This document shows positions 24,002 to 34,100 of a stretch of DNA of 64,000 bases, one piece after another. The position numbers and the translations under genes were made by a program. The notes below the pieces were generated by a model, which was given only the letters and a program-made list of their open reading frames with translations, was not told where the DNA came from and searched no databases. This DNA is from Myxococcales bacterium (lineage in GTDB: Bacteria; Myxococcota; Myxococcia; Myxococcales; JAJYLH01): the NCBI GenBank assembly GCA_021787845.1, contig JAJYLH010000006.1, positions 95,412 to 159,411 of the forward strand, read 5' to 3'. Within the stretch, counting starts at the first letter, position 1, and each line of letters opens with the position of its first letter.

Positions 24002-25747
24002 ATGATGCGCGCCCGTTCCCTGGTCCTCGCGCCCCTGCTGCTCGGCCTCGCCTGCTCGACGAGCAGCTTGGGCAACAAGCTCGGGCTCGGCGGCGCCTGC
24101 GGGGGAAAGAACGACGCCTGCCAGAGCGGGCTCTGCTACGCCATCGACACCCAGTCCAGCGTCTGCACCAAGACCTGCGCCGCGGCCGCCGACTGCCCGG
24201 CGAGGTGGATCTGCGACTCGGTGCCGGGGATTTTGAACGGGAAGATCTGCCTGCCGACCGGGCAGGGCGGGCGCTGCACCGTGGAGAGCGACTGCCCTGC
24301 CGGATACCTCTGCGACACGACCGCCGACCGCTGCTACATCCCGGTGTCGCGGGAGCTGTGCTCGCCCTGCACCTCGTCCAAGCAGTGCCCGACCGGCGGC
24401 GCCTGCGCGACCGTGCCCGCCACCGGCGAGATGTACTGCACGGTCGGCTGCGACTCGGGCGCCTGTCCCGCGGGCTTCTCCTGCGAGAGCGTCGCCGGGG
24501 CCTCGGGGAAGCAGTGCGTTCCCGACAACCAGGAGCGCACCTGCCATGCAGGAAAGGCGCTGTGCAGCCCCTGCCGGTCCGACGACGAGTGCGGCGGCCC
24601 CGGGGACCTGTGCGTGCGCAACGTGGCGAGCGGCGAAGAGTTCTGCGGAAAGAAGTGTACGAAGGACGCCGACTGTCCGCCGGCCTTCAACTGCCTGGAC
24701 CTCTCGGGGAACGGCAGCGGTCCTACCCAGTGCGTGCCCGACGCGCAGACCTGCGTCGGCTACTGCGACTCGACCGACGCCAGCGCCGTGCAGCGGGAAT
24801 GCGGCCTCGGGTCGACCTGCGACTTGAGCTCGCGCCGCTGCCAGCCGGCGACCGACGGGAGCGAGTGCGCGGCCTGCGCCACCGACGACGACTGCGCGGC
24901 GAAGTCGGGGAGCCGGTGCCTGGTCAACGACTGCACCGACTGCCCCTTCAAGGGCCAGAAGTTCTGCGCCCTCTCCTGCGACGACGGCAGCGGCCACGCG
25001 GATGCGTCGAAGTGCGGGGTGGGCTTCTTCTGCGTCGGCTTGGGCGCGGGCGGTTCGAGCGGCCCCTGGCACTGCGCGCCGAAGAGCGGCACCTGCCGGG
25101 CGGGCGCGGGGTCCTTGGGCGACGACTGCACCGGCGGCGGCGCGGCCCAGTGCTTGTCGGGGCTCTGCCTCACCTTCACCGAGGAGAGCGTCTGCTCCGC
25201 GCCGTGCCACGAGGACAGCGACTGCGGTGACGCTCGGTACAAGTGCTGCGCCCTGACGAACGGGGGGAAGACCTTCGACTGCCAACAGGCGCCGGGCGCT
25301 TCGGGCGGGGTGTGCAGCCCGCGCGGCGGCGGCTTCGGGGACGACTGCTCTCCGGGAGAGCCGCCGTGCTTGAGCGGCGCTTGCCTCGACCTCGGGACCG
25401 CGGCCTTGTGCACGAAGGACTGCGCGGCCGACGCGGACTGCCCGTCGGGCTTCGGCTGCCGGGAGGCGCGCAAGCCCAACGGGGACGGCACCTACGCGGC
25501 GGAGAAGGTGTGCTTCCCGAACGGCGGGGGAACCCTGGGGGCGGACTGCACCTTCGGGCCGGCGGCGTGCGAGAGCGGGCTGTGCCTGAAGAAGGCGTCG
25601 GGCAACATCTGCACGAACACGTGCCAGGCGGCGGCCGACTGCGGCTCGAGCGGCGACTACGGCTGCCAGACGGTGGAGAAGGCGGACCTGTTCGGGGGCG
25701 CGGCGACCGATCCGACGGCGAAGTTCTGCGTGCCGAAGGTCCTGTGA
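24002..25747 (+). CDS. Large cysteine-rich repeat lipoprotein
   Basis: 581 residues. Signal peptide MMRARSLVLAPLLLGLACST with lipobox GLAC, so lipid-anchored. The rest is about eleven cysteine-rich modules of 40-55 residues with a pattern like SGLC-x-n-C-x-n-DADCP-x-GF-x-C (for example KDADCPPAFNC, ADADCPSGFGC, VESDCPAGYLC). Such disulfide modules resemble Dickkopf/EGF-type adhesive repeats found in myxobacterial surface proteins. A stiff surface stalk or adhesin is likely, and CglD of Myxococcus is a comparable cysteine-rich lipoprotein, though I cannot show homology. ATG 24002 (or 24005) lies 10 bases after a TACCCT box. It is 58 bases after rplC and upstream of the VWA lipoprotein on the same strand. 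Confidence 0.8.
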   Translation: MMRARSLVLAPLLLGLACSTSSLGNKLGLGGACGGKNDACQSGLCYAIDTQSSVCTKTCAAAADCPARWICDSVPGILNGKICLPTGQGGRCTVESDCPAGYLCDTTADRCYIPVSRELCSPCTSSKQCPTGGACATVPATGEMYCTVGCDSGACPAGFSCESVAGASGKQCVPDNQERTCHAGKALCSPCRSDDECGGPGDLCVRNVASGEEFCGKKCTKDADCPPAFNCLDLSGNGSGPTQCVPDAQTCVGYCDSTDASAVQRECGLGSTCDLSSRRCQPATDGSECAACATDDDCAAKSGSRCLVNDCTDCPFKGQKFCALSCDDGSGHADASKCGVGFFCVGLGAGGSSGPWHCAPKSGTCRAGAGSLGDDCTGGGAAQCLSGLCLTFTEESVCSAPCHEDSDCGDARYKCCALTNGGKTFDCQQAPGASGGVCSPRGGGFGDDCSPGEPPCLSGACLDLGTAALCTKDCAADADCPSGFGCREARKPNGDGTYAAEKVCFPNGGGTLGADCTFGPAACESGLCLKKASGNICTNTCQAAADCGSSGDYGCQTVEKADLFGGAATDPTAKFCVPKVL

Positions 25748-26037
25748 GGGCCGGTGACCGCGAACGGAGCGACGGGCGTCTCGCCGGCATCGGGAGCGCG
25801 GGCCCCGCGCCAGCGGCTGGGACACCCGCGTTCGCCGGCGTCGGCCGCCGCTCCCCCGCGACGCCGGGCGGGGTCGGACATTCGTCCGATGCGGGCCGAG
25901 GGGTCTTGCCGGCCCGAAAGGCGTGTGCTATCTCGACGCGGCTTTTTCCGGCCGGGAGCCGGCGCGTTCTTCTGAGCGGACGTGGACTTCCAGCCGGTCC
26001 GACCGGCGAGAGGCTCTTGCCACTGGAGGGCGTCATC

Positions 26038-27387
26038 ATGAGCGGACGGGCCGCCGGCGGGCGCGCCCCCCCTCTCGCGCGAGGCTCGGTGAAGGCCGGG
26101 GCCCGGCGCGCGTGTCCGCTCGCGCTGGCCGTCCTCGTGCTCTGCGCTTGCGGTTCCAATAAGCTTCTGACCACCCCGCAGACCTTCTCCATCGTCGGCG
26201 GCGAGCCGGCGATCGACACGACGCAGCCGGCGGTGCAAGAGAGCGACGGGGGGGCGAAGCCCTCCGACTTCGGCTCCAGCGCGCCGGTGCAGGTGGACCT
26301 GTTCAAGCAGCACGAGTCGGCGAAGGTCGACATCCTCTGGGTGGTCGACAACTCGACCTCGATGGCGGCGAAGCAGAACCGGCTGAAAGCCAATTTCCAG
26401 GGCTTCATCGACCAGCTCACCCAGGCGAACGAGGCCATCGACTACCACATCGGGGTGGTGACGACCGACACCGTCAGCGGCGACCAGAGCGGGAAGCTGC
26501 AGAACCGGGCGGGGCTTTCGCACCCCTGGGTGGGCGAGGACACCTGCGGCGCGGGCTGCGACCAGGTGACGGCGTTCCAGGAGAACGCGAGCGTGGGGGA
26601 GAGCGGCTCCGGTGACGAGAAGCCGCTCTTGGCGGCGGAGATGGCGCTGACGCCGCCGCTGTCGACGGTGGGCCAGAACGCGGGCTTCCTCCGGGCGGAC
26701 GCGACGCTCTTCATCATCGTCCTGACCGACGAGGACGACCACTCCTGCGCGCCGATCTCGGGGTACGTCGACGGGCAGCCAGATCCGGTCGTCGGCACCG
26801 AGGCGTGCGAGCCGGGGCAGGAGACGTGGGGGTCGACCGAGTACTTCGCGCGGCTGTTTTCGGGCCTCAAGGGGCCGAGCAACAGCGCTCTCGTTACCTT
26901 CGGGGCGATCGTGGCTCCCGCGCCGGCGACGCCGATCCACGATGACGCGGGAGCGGGGATGGGTTGCGTCGATCCGAGCGACAACTCGGTCAGCGCGCTC
27001 TACGCCCGGCGGATCGTCACCGTGGCGCAAGAGATGGGGATGACCAACACCGTCGCCAGCATCTGCGACTCGAACTACAACGAGAGCCTGAGCAGCATGG
27101 GCTTTCTCGCGACCGGGGCGAAGACCACCTTCTACCTCACCCGGGCGCCGTTCCAGAGCGAGATCCAGGTCTACGTGACGACGCCGGACGGCGGCACCCG
27201 GACGCTCGAGAAGGGAGGCGCCGACTCGAGCGTGGACGACTACCAGTACCTCCCGTGCAGCCAGGGCGCCCCCAGCAGCGTGGAGAACGCGATAGTATTC
27301 TATTCAAACAAGGTCCCTCCGACCGGCTCGACGATCGAAGTGGACTACCCGGTGGACGTCGGCGGGGTGCAGTGCCCGCCACCCTAG
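26038..27387 (+). CDS. CglB-like von Willebrand A domain lipoprotein (putative gliding adhesin)
   Basis: 449 residues. The lipoprotein signal ends CPLALAVLVLCACGSN (Cys38). The VWA domain starts at about residue 97 with KVDILWVVDNSTSMAAKQNR, containing an intact MIDAS metal site D104-x-S106-x-S108. The partner acidic loop is FIIVLTDEDDHS. Eight further cysteines (for example in EDTCGAGCDQV, EACEPG, SICDSN, VQCPPP) suggest four disulfides on the outer surface. M. xanthus CglB has the same plan, a lipid-anchored VWA adhesin that binds the substrate at gliding focal adhesions through Glt barrels. Its place directly upstream of A-B-C genes supports that role. ATG 26038 follows CTGGAGGGCG. The 290-bp gap before it carries no gene. 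Confidence 0.8.
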   Translation: MSGRAAGGRAPPLARGSVKAGARRACPLALAVLVLCACGSNKLLTTPQTFSIVGGEPAIDTTQPAVQESDGGAKPSDFGSSAPVQVDLFKQHESAKVDILWVVDNSTSMAAKQNRLKANFQGFIDQLTQANEAIDYHIGVVTTDTVSGDQSGKLQNRAGLSHPWVGEDTCGAGCDQVTAFQENASVGESGSGDEKPLLAAEMALTPPLSTVGQNAGFLRADATLFIIVLTDEDDHSCAPISGYVDGQPDPVVGTEACEPGQETWGSTEYFARLFSGLKGPSNSALVTFGAIVAPAPATPIHDDAGAGMGCVDPSDNSVSALYARRIVTVAQEMGMTNTVASICDSNYNESLSSMGFLATGAKTTFYLTRAPFQSEIQVYVTTPDGGTRTLEKGGADSSVDDYQYLPCSQGAPSSVENAIVFYSNKVPPTGSTIEVDYPVDVGGVQCPPP

Positions 27388-27578
27388 CCGCCCCAGCCCG
27401 TCGGTGGGCGGCACCCCTGCTGAGAAGGGGAGACGAGATAGCCACCGCTCCGACCGGCGGAGCGGAAGCGAGAGCCGGACTGAAGCGGCGCAGGTGGGCG
27501 GAGAAGGTTCGGACCCGAACGGGTTGTCGTCGGTTCGTCGAAGACGTGACGCTGAAACGAAACGAGAAGGCGAGGACG

Positions 27579-28412
27579 ATGCGGACGAACACCAACGCGC
27601 GGCGAGGACTCGGGATGCTCTTGAGCCTCGCCCTGGCGCTCCTGCCCTCCGTGGCGGGCGCGAAGAGCCTGTTGCCCCCGGACGAAGGGTTCATGAAGGA
27701 GCCGAAGAGCGTCGCCTACCGGCTCTATTCGCTCTCGAGCAAGAGCGACATCGGCCTCTACTACGCGCTCTCGATGAAGAACAAGCTGACCCAGCACAAC
27801 GGGGGCGCGCTCACCTTCGACCAGCAGATCGGCGAGTACTTCGCCATCGACGTCTTCGCCGACGCGGGCGCGGGGACCCTGACCAACCTGGTGACGAACA
27901 TCCGCTTCGAGGCGGGGCTCGACCCGACGAACCCCTCGCGGGGGCGGATGACCACCACCGGCAGCGACCTCGCCGACGCCGGCGCGCTCATCGCCACCGG
28001 ACAGGTGGGCCTCAGGTTCACGCCCATCTACGGGAAGATGAGCCTCTCCTCCGAGCTGCCGGTCCACTTCAACTTCTACGTCGCCGCGGGGGTCGGCGCC
28101 GCTTACGTCCAGTTCAACGACATCCTCACCTGCCAGAGCAACCTCGACGGAAACAACCACTGCCCCGGCGGGAGCAGCCCCAGCGGCTACCGGAGCCAGA
28201 ACCTGACCAAGGTCGGCTTCAACGTCGGCGGCGGCCTGCGCTTGTACATCACCCAGCTCCTGTCGCTTCGGGTCGAGGTGCGCGACGTCCTCTTCCCCGA
28301 CCAATACCTCGCCGACGTCAACTTCAAGAGCCCGGTCGGAACGGGCACCGTCACCAGCTCGGGCGTGAGCCAGACGCCGCTCGTCCTGCTCGGAATAGGT
28401 TTCTTGCTGTGA
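27579..28412 (+). CDS. Outer-membrane beta-barrel protein, GltA/NfsA position
   Basis: 277 residues. Signal peptide MRTNTNARRGLGMLLSLALA with cleavage near VAGA. Amphipathic strands typical of outer-membrane barrels follow (for example IGLYYALSMKNKL, TGQVGLRFTPIYGKM, FYVAAGVGAAYVQF, NVGGGLRLYITQLLSLRVEV). It ends in a run of hydrophobic residues closing with Leu (LVLLGIGFLL). The motif LRLYITQLLSLRVEVRD is shared in form with the next gene (WALRAEIRDTLF), so the two are distant paralogues. In Myxococcus, GltA and GltB form the outer-membrane part of the gliding machine and NfsA/NfsB the equivalent for spore-coat assembly. A weak GAGAAGG ribosome binding site precedes ATG 27579. Its stop overlaps the next start. 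Confidence 0.72.
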   Translation: MRTNTNARRGLGMLLSLALALLPSVAGAKSLLPPDEGFMKEPKSVAYRLYSLSSKSDIGLYYALSMKNKLTQHNGGALTFDQQIGEYFAIDVFADAGAGTLTNLVTNIRFEAGLDPTNPSRGRMTTTGSDLADAGALIATGQVGLRFTPIYGKMSLSSELPVHFNFYVAAGVGAAYVQFNDILTCQSNLDGNNHCPGGSSPSGYRSQNLTKVGFNVGGGLRLYITQLLSLRVEVRDVLFPDQYLADVNFKSPVGTGTVTSSGVSQTPLVLLGIGFLL

Positions 28413-29428
28413 GCTCCCGCTTGTCCCCGGTGGATACCGCCTTGAAAAACCTCCTCTCGCACCCGGCCGCGCGCGCGGCCCTCCTCGCTTGTGGCGCGCT
28501 CGTTCTCGCCCTGCCCGCCCAGGCCGACCCGACTCCGGGCGCACCCGCTTCCGGAGGGCTGACGCCGGTGACGGCGGCGCCGGAGGTGCCGGCGGCCAGG
28601 AGCTCGGGGCCGAAGACCGCCGCCCAGGCGGAGGCGCTCGACCCCATCCTCGGGGTCAAGCTGGGCACGAGCGGTCCTCGCCAGTACGTGCACGTCCTCA
28701 TCCGCCGCAAGGAGCGCGACGAGGGGAAGAACGAGTTCTCGCTGAACGAGAGCCTCCAGGTGAACGGCAAGTTCACCGACCAGATCGGCACCGGGGTCGA
28801 CTGGCTCTACCACCTCAGGGAGGCGTTCGCGTTCGGGCTCGGCGGCACCTGGTACGAGTACCGGGCGGACAGCGCCTTCACCGAGGACGAGCTCGTCACC
28901 AAGGCGAAGCAGCAGCCCTACACCGCGAGCGCGCTCTTGATGAACTGGGAGGCGCACGCGGGCTTCGAGCTGTCGCCGATCTACGGGAAGTTCGCCTGGT
29001 TCAACTCGGGGGTGGTCCAGTTCGGCCTCTACGTGGGCAGCGCCCTCGGCCTCGCGAGCACCGAGGTCGAGCTGAGGCCGGCGGACCCCAACACCGGACG
29101 GGGACGGACCTTCGGCGACACCGGGTTCAAACCGGTCGGCCTGTTCGACGTGGGCTATCGGATGTTCTTCTCCGAGCACTGGGCGCTCCGGGCGGAGATT
29201 CGGGACACCCTGTTCTCGTCGGATGTCCAGACCATCAACGGGTGCACCGCGAACGACCTGCAGGCGATGACGAGCGGGGACACCTCGCACATCGCGGCCA
29301 CCTGCAACCAGAACGCCTTCCTCGACAAGCAGGCGGACGGCAACACCGCGCACGATCTGTTGAAGGACCCGTCGAGCGACGTGCTCAACGACTTCGCGTT
29401 CAACCTGGCGCTCTCGTTCCTTTTCTAG
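28409..29428 (+). CDS. Outer-membrane beta-barrel protein, GltB/NfsB position
   Basis: 339 residues from a GTG start that overlaps the previous stop (GTGA), so translational coupling is expected. The signal region is LLACGALVLALPAQADP. After a Pro/Ala-rich linker come barrel-like strands: YVHVLIRRKERDEGKNEFSL, AFAFGLGGTWYEYRAD, AHAGFELSPIYGKFAWFNSG, QFGLYVGSALGLAS, FDVGYRMFFSEHWALRAEIR. The C terminus FAFNLALSFLF ends in Phe, as classical outer-membrane barrels recognised by the Bam complex do. SPIYGKFAWF parallels TPIYGKMSL in the upstream gene, supporting paralogy. It probably forms the surface complex with the A barrel and the CglB-like lipoprotein. Confidence 0.72.
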   Translation: MSSRLSPVDTALKNLLSHPAARAALLACGALVLALPAQADPTPGAPASGGLTPVTAAPEVPAARSSGPKTAAQAEALDPILGVKLGTSGPRQYVHVLIRRKERDEGKNEFSLNESLQVNGKFTDQIGTGVDWLYHLREAFAFGLGGTWYEYRADSAFTEDELVTKAKQQPYTASALLMNWEAHAGFELSPIYGKFAWFNSGVVQFGLYVGSALGLASTEVELRPADPNTGRGRTFGDTGFKPVGLFDVGYRMFFSEHWALRAEIRDTLFSSDVQTINGCTANDLQAMTSGDTSHIAATCNQNAFLDKQADGNTAHDLLKDPSSDVLNDFAFNLALSFLF

Positions 29429-29469
29429 GTTCGGCCTCTTCTAGCTTTGGAAGTAAAGGACAAGGTCCC

Positions 29470-31077
29470 ATGAGGTTTTCGGTTCCGCGCTCGCTCGCCG
29501 TCATCGCCCTGGTCTTGTCGGGCCTGGTCGCTCGTCCGGCGCGGGCGGCCGGCGCCGAGGCGCTGGCGCGGGCGGTGAACGAGTACGAGGGCGGCGACTA
29601 CGCCCGGGCGGCGCTCGGTTTCTACGACGTGGCGGAGGGGTCGGGGCAGGCGGAGCTGGCGGACCGGGCGCAGTATTACCTGGCGCTCACCCTCTACAAG
29701 ATGGGGCTGCCCCACTCGGCGGTGACCTTCGACCGGATGATCATCCAGCAGGGGCCGACCCACCCCTACTACACGGAAGCGGTGACGAACACCCTGGACG
29801 TGATGGACGCGGTCGGCGACAAGTCGATCATCCCGTCGATGCTGGACCGGGAGTACAACGACTCCTTCGCGAAGCTGCCCAAGGCGGTGATCGACCGCAT
29901 CAACTTCCTGGTGTCGCTCTGGAGCTACAACCAGATGCGGTGGGGGGACGCGGAGGCGTTTCTCAAGGCGGTGCCGCGGACGTCGGCCTACTATCCGAGG
30001 GCGCGCTACATCCACGCGTTGAACCTCGCGCGGCAGGCGCTGGTGCCGGGCGCGCCGGATCCGATCGCCCTCGACAAGCGGTCGGTGCGGGTCTTCCGGT
30101 CGATTCTCGACCTTTCGGACCACGACGGCGTCCACTACGCCGACTTGAAGGACATCCAGGAGCTGGCCCAGCTCGGCCTCGCACGGGTGATCTACGCCGA
30201 AGGCGGCTACCTCTTCGGCCACGACCAGGATCCCGGCGACCTCTTCGGCCAGGCCTTCGACGAGTTCAACAAGATTCCCCGCTTCGCCAAGCACTGGCGG
30301 GACGCGCTCTTCGAAGGAGCCTACGCGGCGTTCATGAACCACGAGCCGGGCAAGGCCCTGGGGCTGCTCGAGACCCTCCACGCGCCGGTCGCGAAGGAGC
30401 AGTTCGTCCCGGAGTCGTGGCTCCTGCAATCGCTCATCTACTATAGCCGCTGCCTCTTCGACGAGACCGGGGCCGCGCTGCACAAGATGCAGTCGACCTA
30501 TCGCCCGATCCAGAAGAGCATCACCCAGCTCTTGGGCGCGGGGCTCGACCCCGACGTGTTCTACCGGCTCGTGCAGTTCGGCGGGGTCCAGCACGGCGTC
30601 ACCCTGCCGGCGATGCTGCGCAACGAGCTCCTGGTGGACGAGACCCTGCGCGGGCGGCGCAGCTACATCTTGGAGCTCGGCCTGGAGCTGCAGAAGGTGA
30701 AGGCGGTCGACGCCTGGCGGGGAAGCGACCTGGCCGAGGTCCTGACCGAGGCGATCACCCAGCAGCGGGCGCTGAACATCCAGGTCACGGGCAAGACCGT
30801 GATGCGGGATCTGGAGATCATCCAGTCGCAGCTCAAGGACCTGAACGGCCAAGCGGAAATCATCAAGCTGGAGATGGCGGACCGGGAGAAGAACCTGCTC
30901 GAGGCGGGTTACGATCAGGAGAGCGTGCTCGCCCAGGAGAAGCTCTACCGTCCCGCGATGCCGCCCAAGGGTATCGAGTACTGGCAGTTCCAGGGCGAGT
31001 TCTGGCCGGACGAGCTCGGGTACTACCGATTCACCGTCAAGAACGCGTGCCCGAAGGGAGAGCACACCGGGCCGTGA
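29470..31077 (+). CDS. gltC: Periplasmic TPR-type protein, GltC/NfsC position
   Basis: 535 residues. Signal peptide MRFSVPRSLAVIALVLSGLV with cleavage near ARA. The mature protein is helical throughout. N-terminal TPR-like repeats include ALARAVNEYEGGDYARAALG, YYLALTLYKMGLPHSAVTF and FLKAVPRTSAYYPRARYIHA. A later coiled-coil-like segment is VMRDLEIIQSQLKDLNGQAE. The C terminus has the short WQFQGEFWPDELGYYRF. Position, export signal and repeat type match GltC, the periplasmic protein that links the OM barrels to the rest of the gliding complex (NfsC in the spore-coat system). ATG 29470 has an AAAGGACAAGG sequence before it. Whether it is Glt- or Nfs-type cannot be settled here. Confidence 0.65.
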   Translation: MRFSVPRSLAVIALVLSGLVARPARAAGAEALARAVNEYEGGDYARAALGFYDVAEGSGQAELADRAQYYLALTLYKMGLPHSAVTFDRMIIQQGPTHPYYTEAVTNTLDVMDAVGDKSIIPSMLDREYNDSFAKLPKAVIDRINFLVSLWSYNQMRWGDAEAFLKAVPRTSAYYPRARYIHALNLARQALVPGAPDPIALDKRSVRVFRSILDLSDHDGVHYADLKDIQELAQLGLARVIYAEGGYLFGHDQDPGDLFGQAFDEFNKIPRFAKHWRDALFEGAYAAFMNHEPGKALGLLETLHAPVAKEQFVPESWLLQSLIYYSRCLFDETGAALHKMQSTYRPIQKSITQLLGAGLDPDVFYRLVQFGGVQHGVTLPAMLRNELLVDETLRGRRSYILELGLELQKVKAVDAWRGSDLAEVLTEAITQQRALNIQVTGKTVMRDLEIIQSQLKDLNGQAEIIKLEMADREKNLLEAGYDQESVLAQEKLYRPAMPPKGIEYWQFQGEFWPDELGYYRFTVKNACPKGEHTGP

Positions 31078-31186
31078 GGTCGCCGAAGACCGCTTCCTTC
31101 GGGCTTGGGGAACGAATTCTTTTCGAGCGAGCGCCAGGATGCCTGCGGCTAGGGCGGGCAGCCGGCTTTTTCAAGGGGTCGTGACG

Positions 31187-34100
31187 ATGGCTCGTCTGGT
31201 CGCGTTCTTGGTGGCGCTCTCGCTCGCGCTGGCGATGCCGCCCGCCGCCCACGCACTTCCCGCGCCGCAGGGGCGCCACGTGCGCCACAAGAAGTACAGG
31301 CGGCACAAGAAGCGTCATGCCTATTACCGCCATCGCCGCGGGCACAAGGGCCGGCGCAAGTACGTTCCGCCGGCGCAGCGCAAGACCTCGACCAGGCGGA
31401 TGGAAGAGACGTTGAAGCGGGTCGAGGAGAAGTCCGGCGAAGTGGAGCAGACCCGGCTCGCGCCGGCCACCCTGCAAAGGTCCGGCCCGGAGACCAAGGA
31501 CGACCGGGCGGAAGCGGCGCGCCTGACCGAGATCAATCAGATCAAGAAGGTGCTCCCGACCCAGTCCGACCCCCACGTCCAGGCGAGCCTCTTGTTCCGC
31601 CTGGCCAACCTCTGGGAGGAGGAGGCCCGCTACGTCAAGCTCACCCAGGAGATGCCGGCGTTCAACCTGGCGGACCAGCAGTGGGACGATTGCATCCAGA
31701 AGCGCGGGCAGAAGGCGTGCGGTCTGGAGCCGCGGCCGAACCTGTTGAAGAGCAACGTCTACCAGAGCAACGCGGTCGACCTCTACATCCAGATCGCGAA
31801 GACCTATCCGAACTACGACCGGCTGGACGAGCTGTACTACGACCTCGCCTACGACAAGTACGAGTATGCGCAGCAACTGGCGAACAAGCGGATGAAGGCG
31901 CGGGTCATCAACCAGGCGCTGGACGCCTACCGCAGCTTGATCGCGAGGTTCCCGCAGAGCAAGTTCCTCGGGGCGGCTTTCGTCCAGCTCGGGAACTACT
32001 ATTTCGGTAATAACAAGCTCGCGCCGGCGCGCAAGGCGTTCGAGAACGCCTACCAGCTCAACGACCCGAAGACGAAGACCTATGCCATCTACATGCTGGG
32101 TTGGTGCGACATCAACTCGGGAGACTGGGACAGCGCCTACGAACATTTCAAGGACGTCATCGTCCGCGGGAGCCAGAGCGGCGAGCAGGACCGCATCCGG
32201 CTCAAGAGCGAGGCGATGCGAGACATCGTCCGGGTCTTCGGCGAGCGCGGCAACTTCAACAGCGCCATCCAGTTCTTCAAGCAGTACGCGGGCGAGGGGG
32301 GCGCCTGGAAGTACATCGACGGGTTGGCGAACTACAACTACAACGCCGGCGGCGCGAAGCAGACGATGGCCATTCAGCTCTACCGGTACATGATCGGCCA
32401 GAAGCCGATGGACAAGGACGCCCCCGAATGGCAGTCGAAGATCGTCCTTTCCTACGACAAGCTCTCGGAGCGCGACAAGGTTCGCGACGAGATGAAGGTG
32501 CTGGTCGACAACTACAAGCCCGGCAGCGCCTGGTACGAGGTGAACAAGTCGAACAAGTTCGCCATCCAGTCGGCCTACAGCCTGACCGAGGACGCGCTCT
32601 ACAACCTGGTCACCGACTACCACCAGGAAGCGATCAAGACCAAGTCGGTCGCGACCTACGAGCTCGCCCGCGACATGTACAAGGAGTACATCACGAACTT
32701 CCCCGACAGCGAGCGCGCGTACGAGATGCGCTTCTACTACGCGGAAATCCTGTACGCCCTGGAGAGCTACCAGCACGCCTACGCGCAGTACCGCATCGTC
32801 GCGCTGGACAAGAGCCACGACAACTTCAAGCAGGTCTCGGCGATGAACATGCTGCTCGCGGCCGAGAAGCTGGTGGACATCGAGTCCGGCGTCTACCAGA
32901 AGAAGATCGACCTGACCAACGCCAACGCCACCGTCGAGGAGCACCAGAACAAGGGCGAGTTCAAGAAGTCTCACGTCAAGATCGTTATCGACGCCAAGGC
33001 GAAGGAGCAGCCGCTGACGTCGCTCGAGCTCCAGCTCGTCAAAGCCTGCGACGAGTACACGACGATTGTCCCGAGCTCGCCGGACGAGGCCCGGGTCCGG
33101 CTGCGGGCGGCGGTCATCTACTTCCATCGCAACCACTACCTGGCGGCGGCCAAGCGGTTCGCGTACATCATCAACAAGTGGCCAGAGGACAAGACCTCCG
33201 CCTCCGCGGCCGGTCTGATCGTCCGGTCCCTCTATGTCAAGCAGCAGTGGGCCGAGCTCAACAAGATCGCCCGTCAGTTCGAGAACAACAAACGCCTCCT
33301 GGCGGGCAAGGGCAAGGACGAGCTGAAGAAGGACCTGCCCGTCGACATCCAATACTCGCAGTTCCAGCTCGCGGCCGGAGAGCAGACCGCGCACCACGAC
33401 CTCAAGGCGGCGCACCTCTTCCTCCAGTTCGTCAAGGACTTCCCGAACTCCCACTTCGCGCCGGTCGCGCTGGCGAAGGCCTACTACGTCTTCCGCGCCG
33501 CCAAGCACCTCGACCGGGCGATCGCGGCGGGCGAACAGATGTTCCGGGCGTACCCCAAGGCGGACACCTCGCAGTGGATGAACCTGCCCACCGGCGAGAC
33601 GCGCAAGGCCGGCAAGAACGGGGACGCGCGGATTCTCCCCGACCTGCTCTTCGACCTCGCCAAAGCCTACGAGAAGATCGCCGACTTCGAGACCGCCGCC
33701 AAGAAGTACGAGCTGTTCGCGAAGACCTACGCCAAGGACCCGACCCAACAGAAGCGGGTGATGGACGCCCAGTTCAACGCCGGTCTCTGGTACGAGAGCC
33801 TGGGCGAGGCGACGCCCGCGCTCAAGGCCTACGGGCTGTACATCAAGATGTACAAGGCACTCCAGCGCCGGCCTCGCAGCGCCAAGGACTTCGCCAAGAT
33901 GGAGCTGCCGGCGGACTCCTCGGTGTTCTACGAAGAGGCGCTCGTCTACGAGCACGAGCGCGCCTGGCGGCTCGAGTACAACCAGCTCGACCAGTACCTG
34001 CGCCAGTATCCGTCGCTGATGCGCAAGGAGCAGTGGCGCGAGGTGAACGCCCGGTACAAGATGTTCCTCGCGAACCAGAAGATGGCCCGCCCCATCCGCG

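Noticed and set aside
29425..31065. Minus-strand open frame of 546 codons opposite the C gene
   Set aside because: Same antisense artefact; no motif, no start signal, and the plus-strand frame is clearly real.
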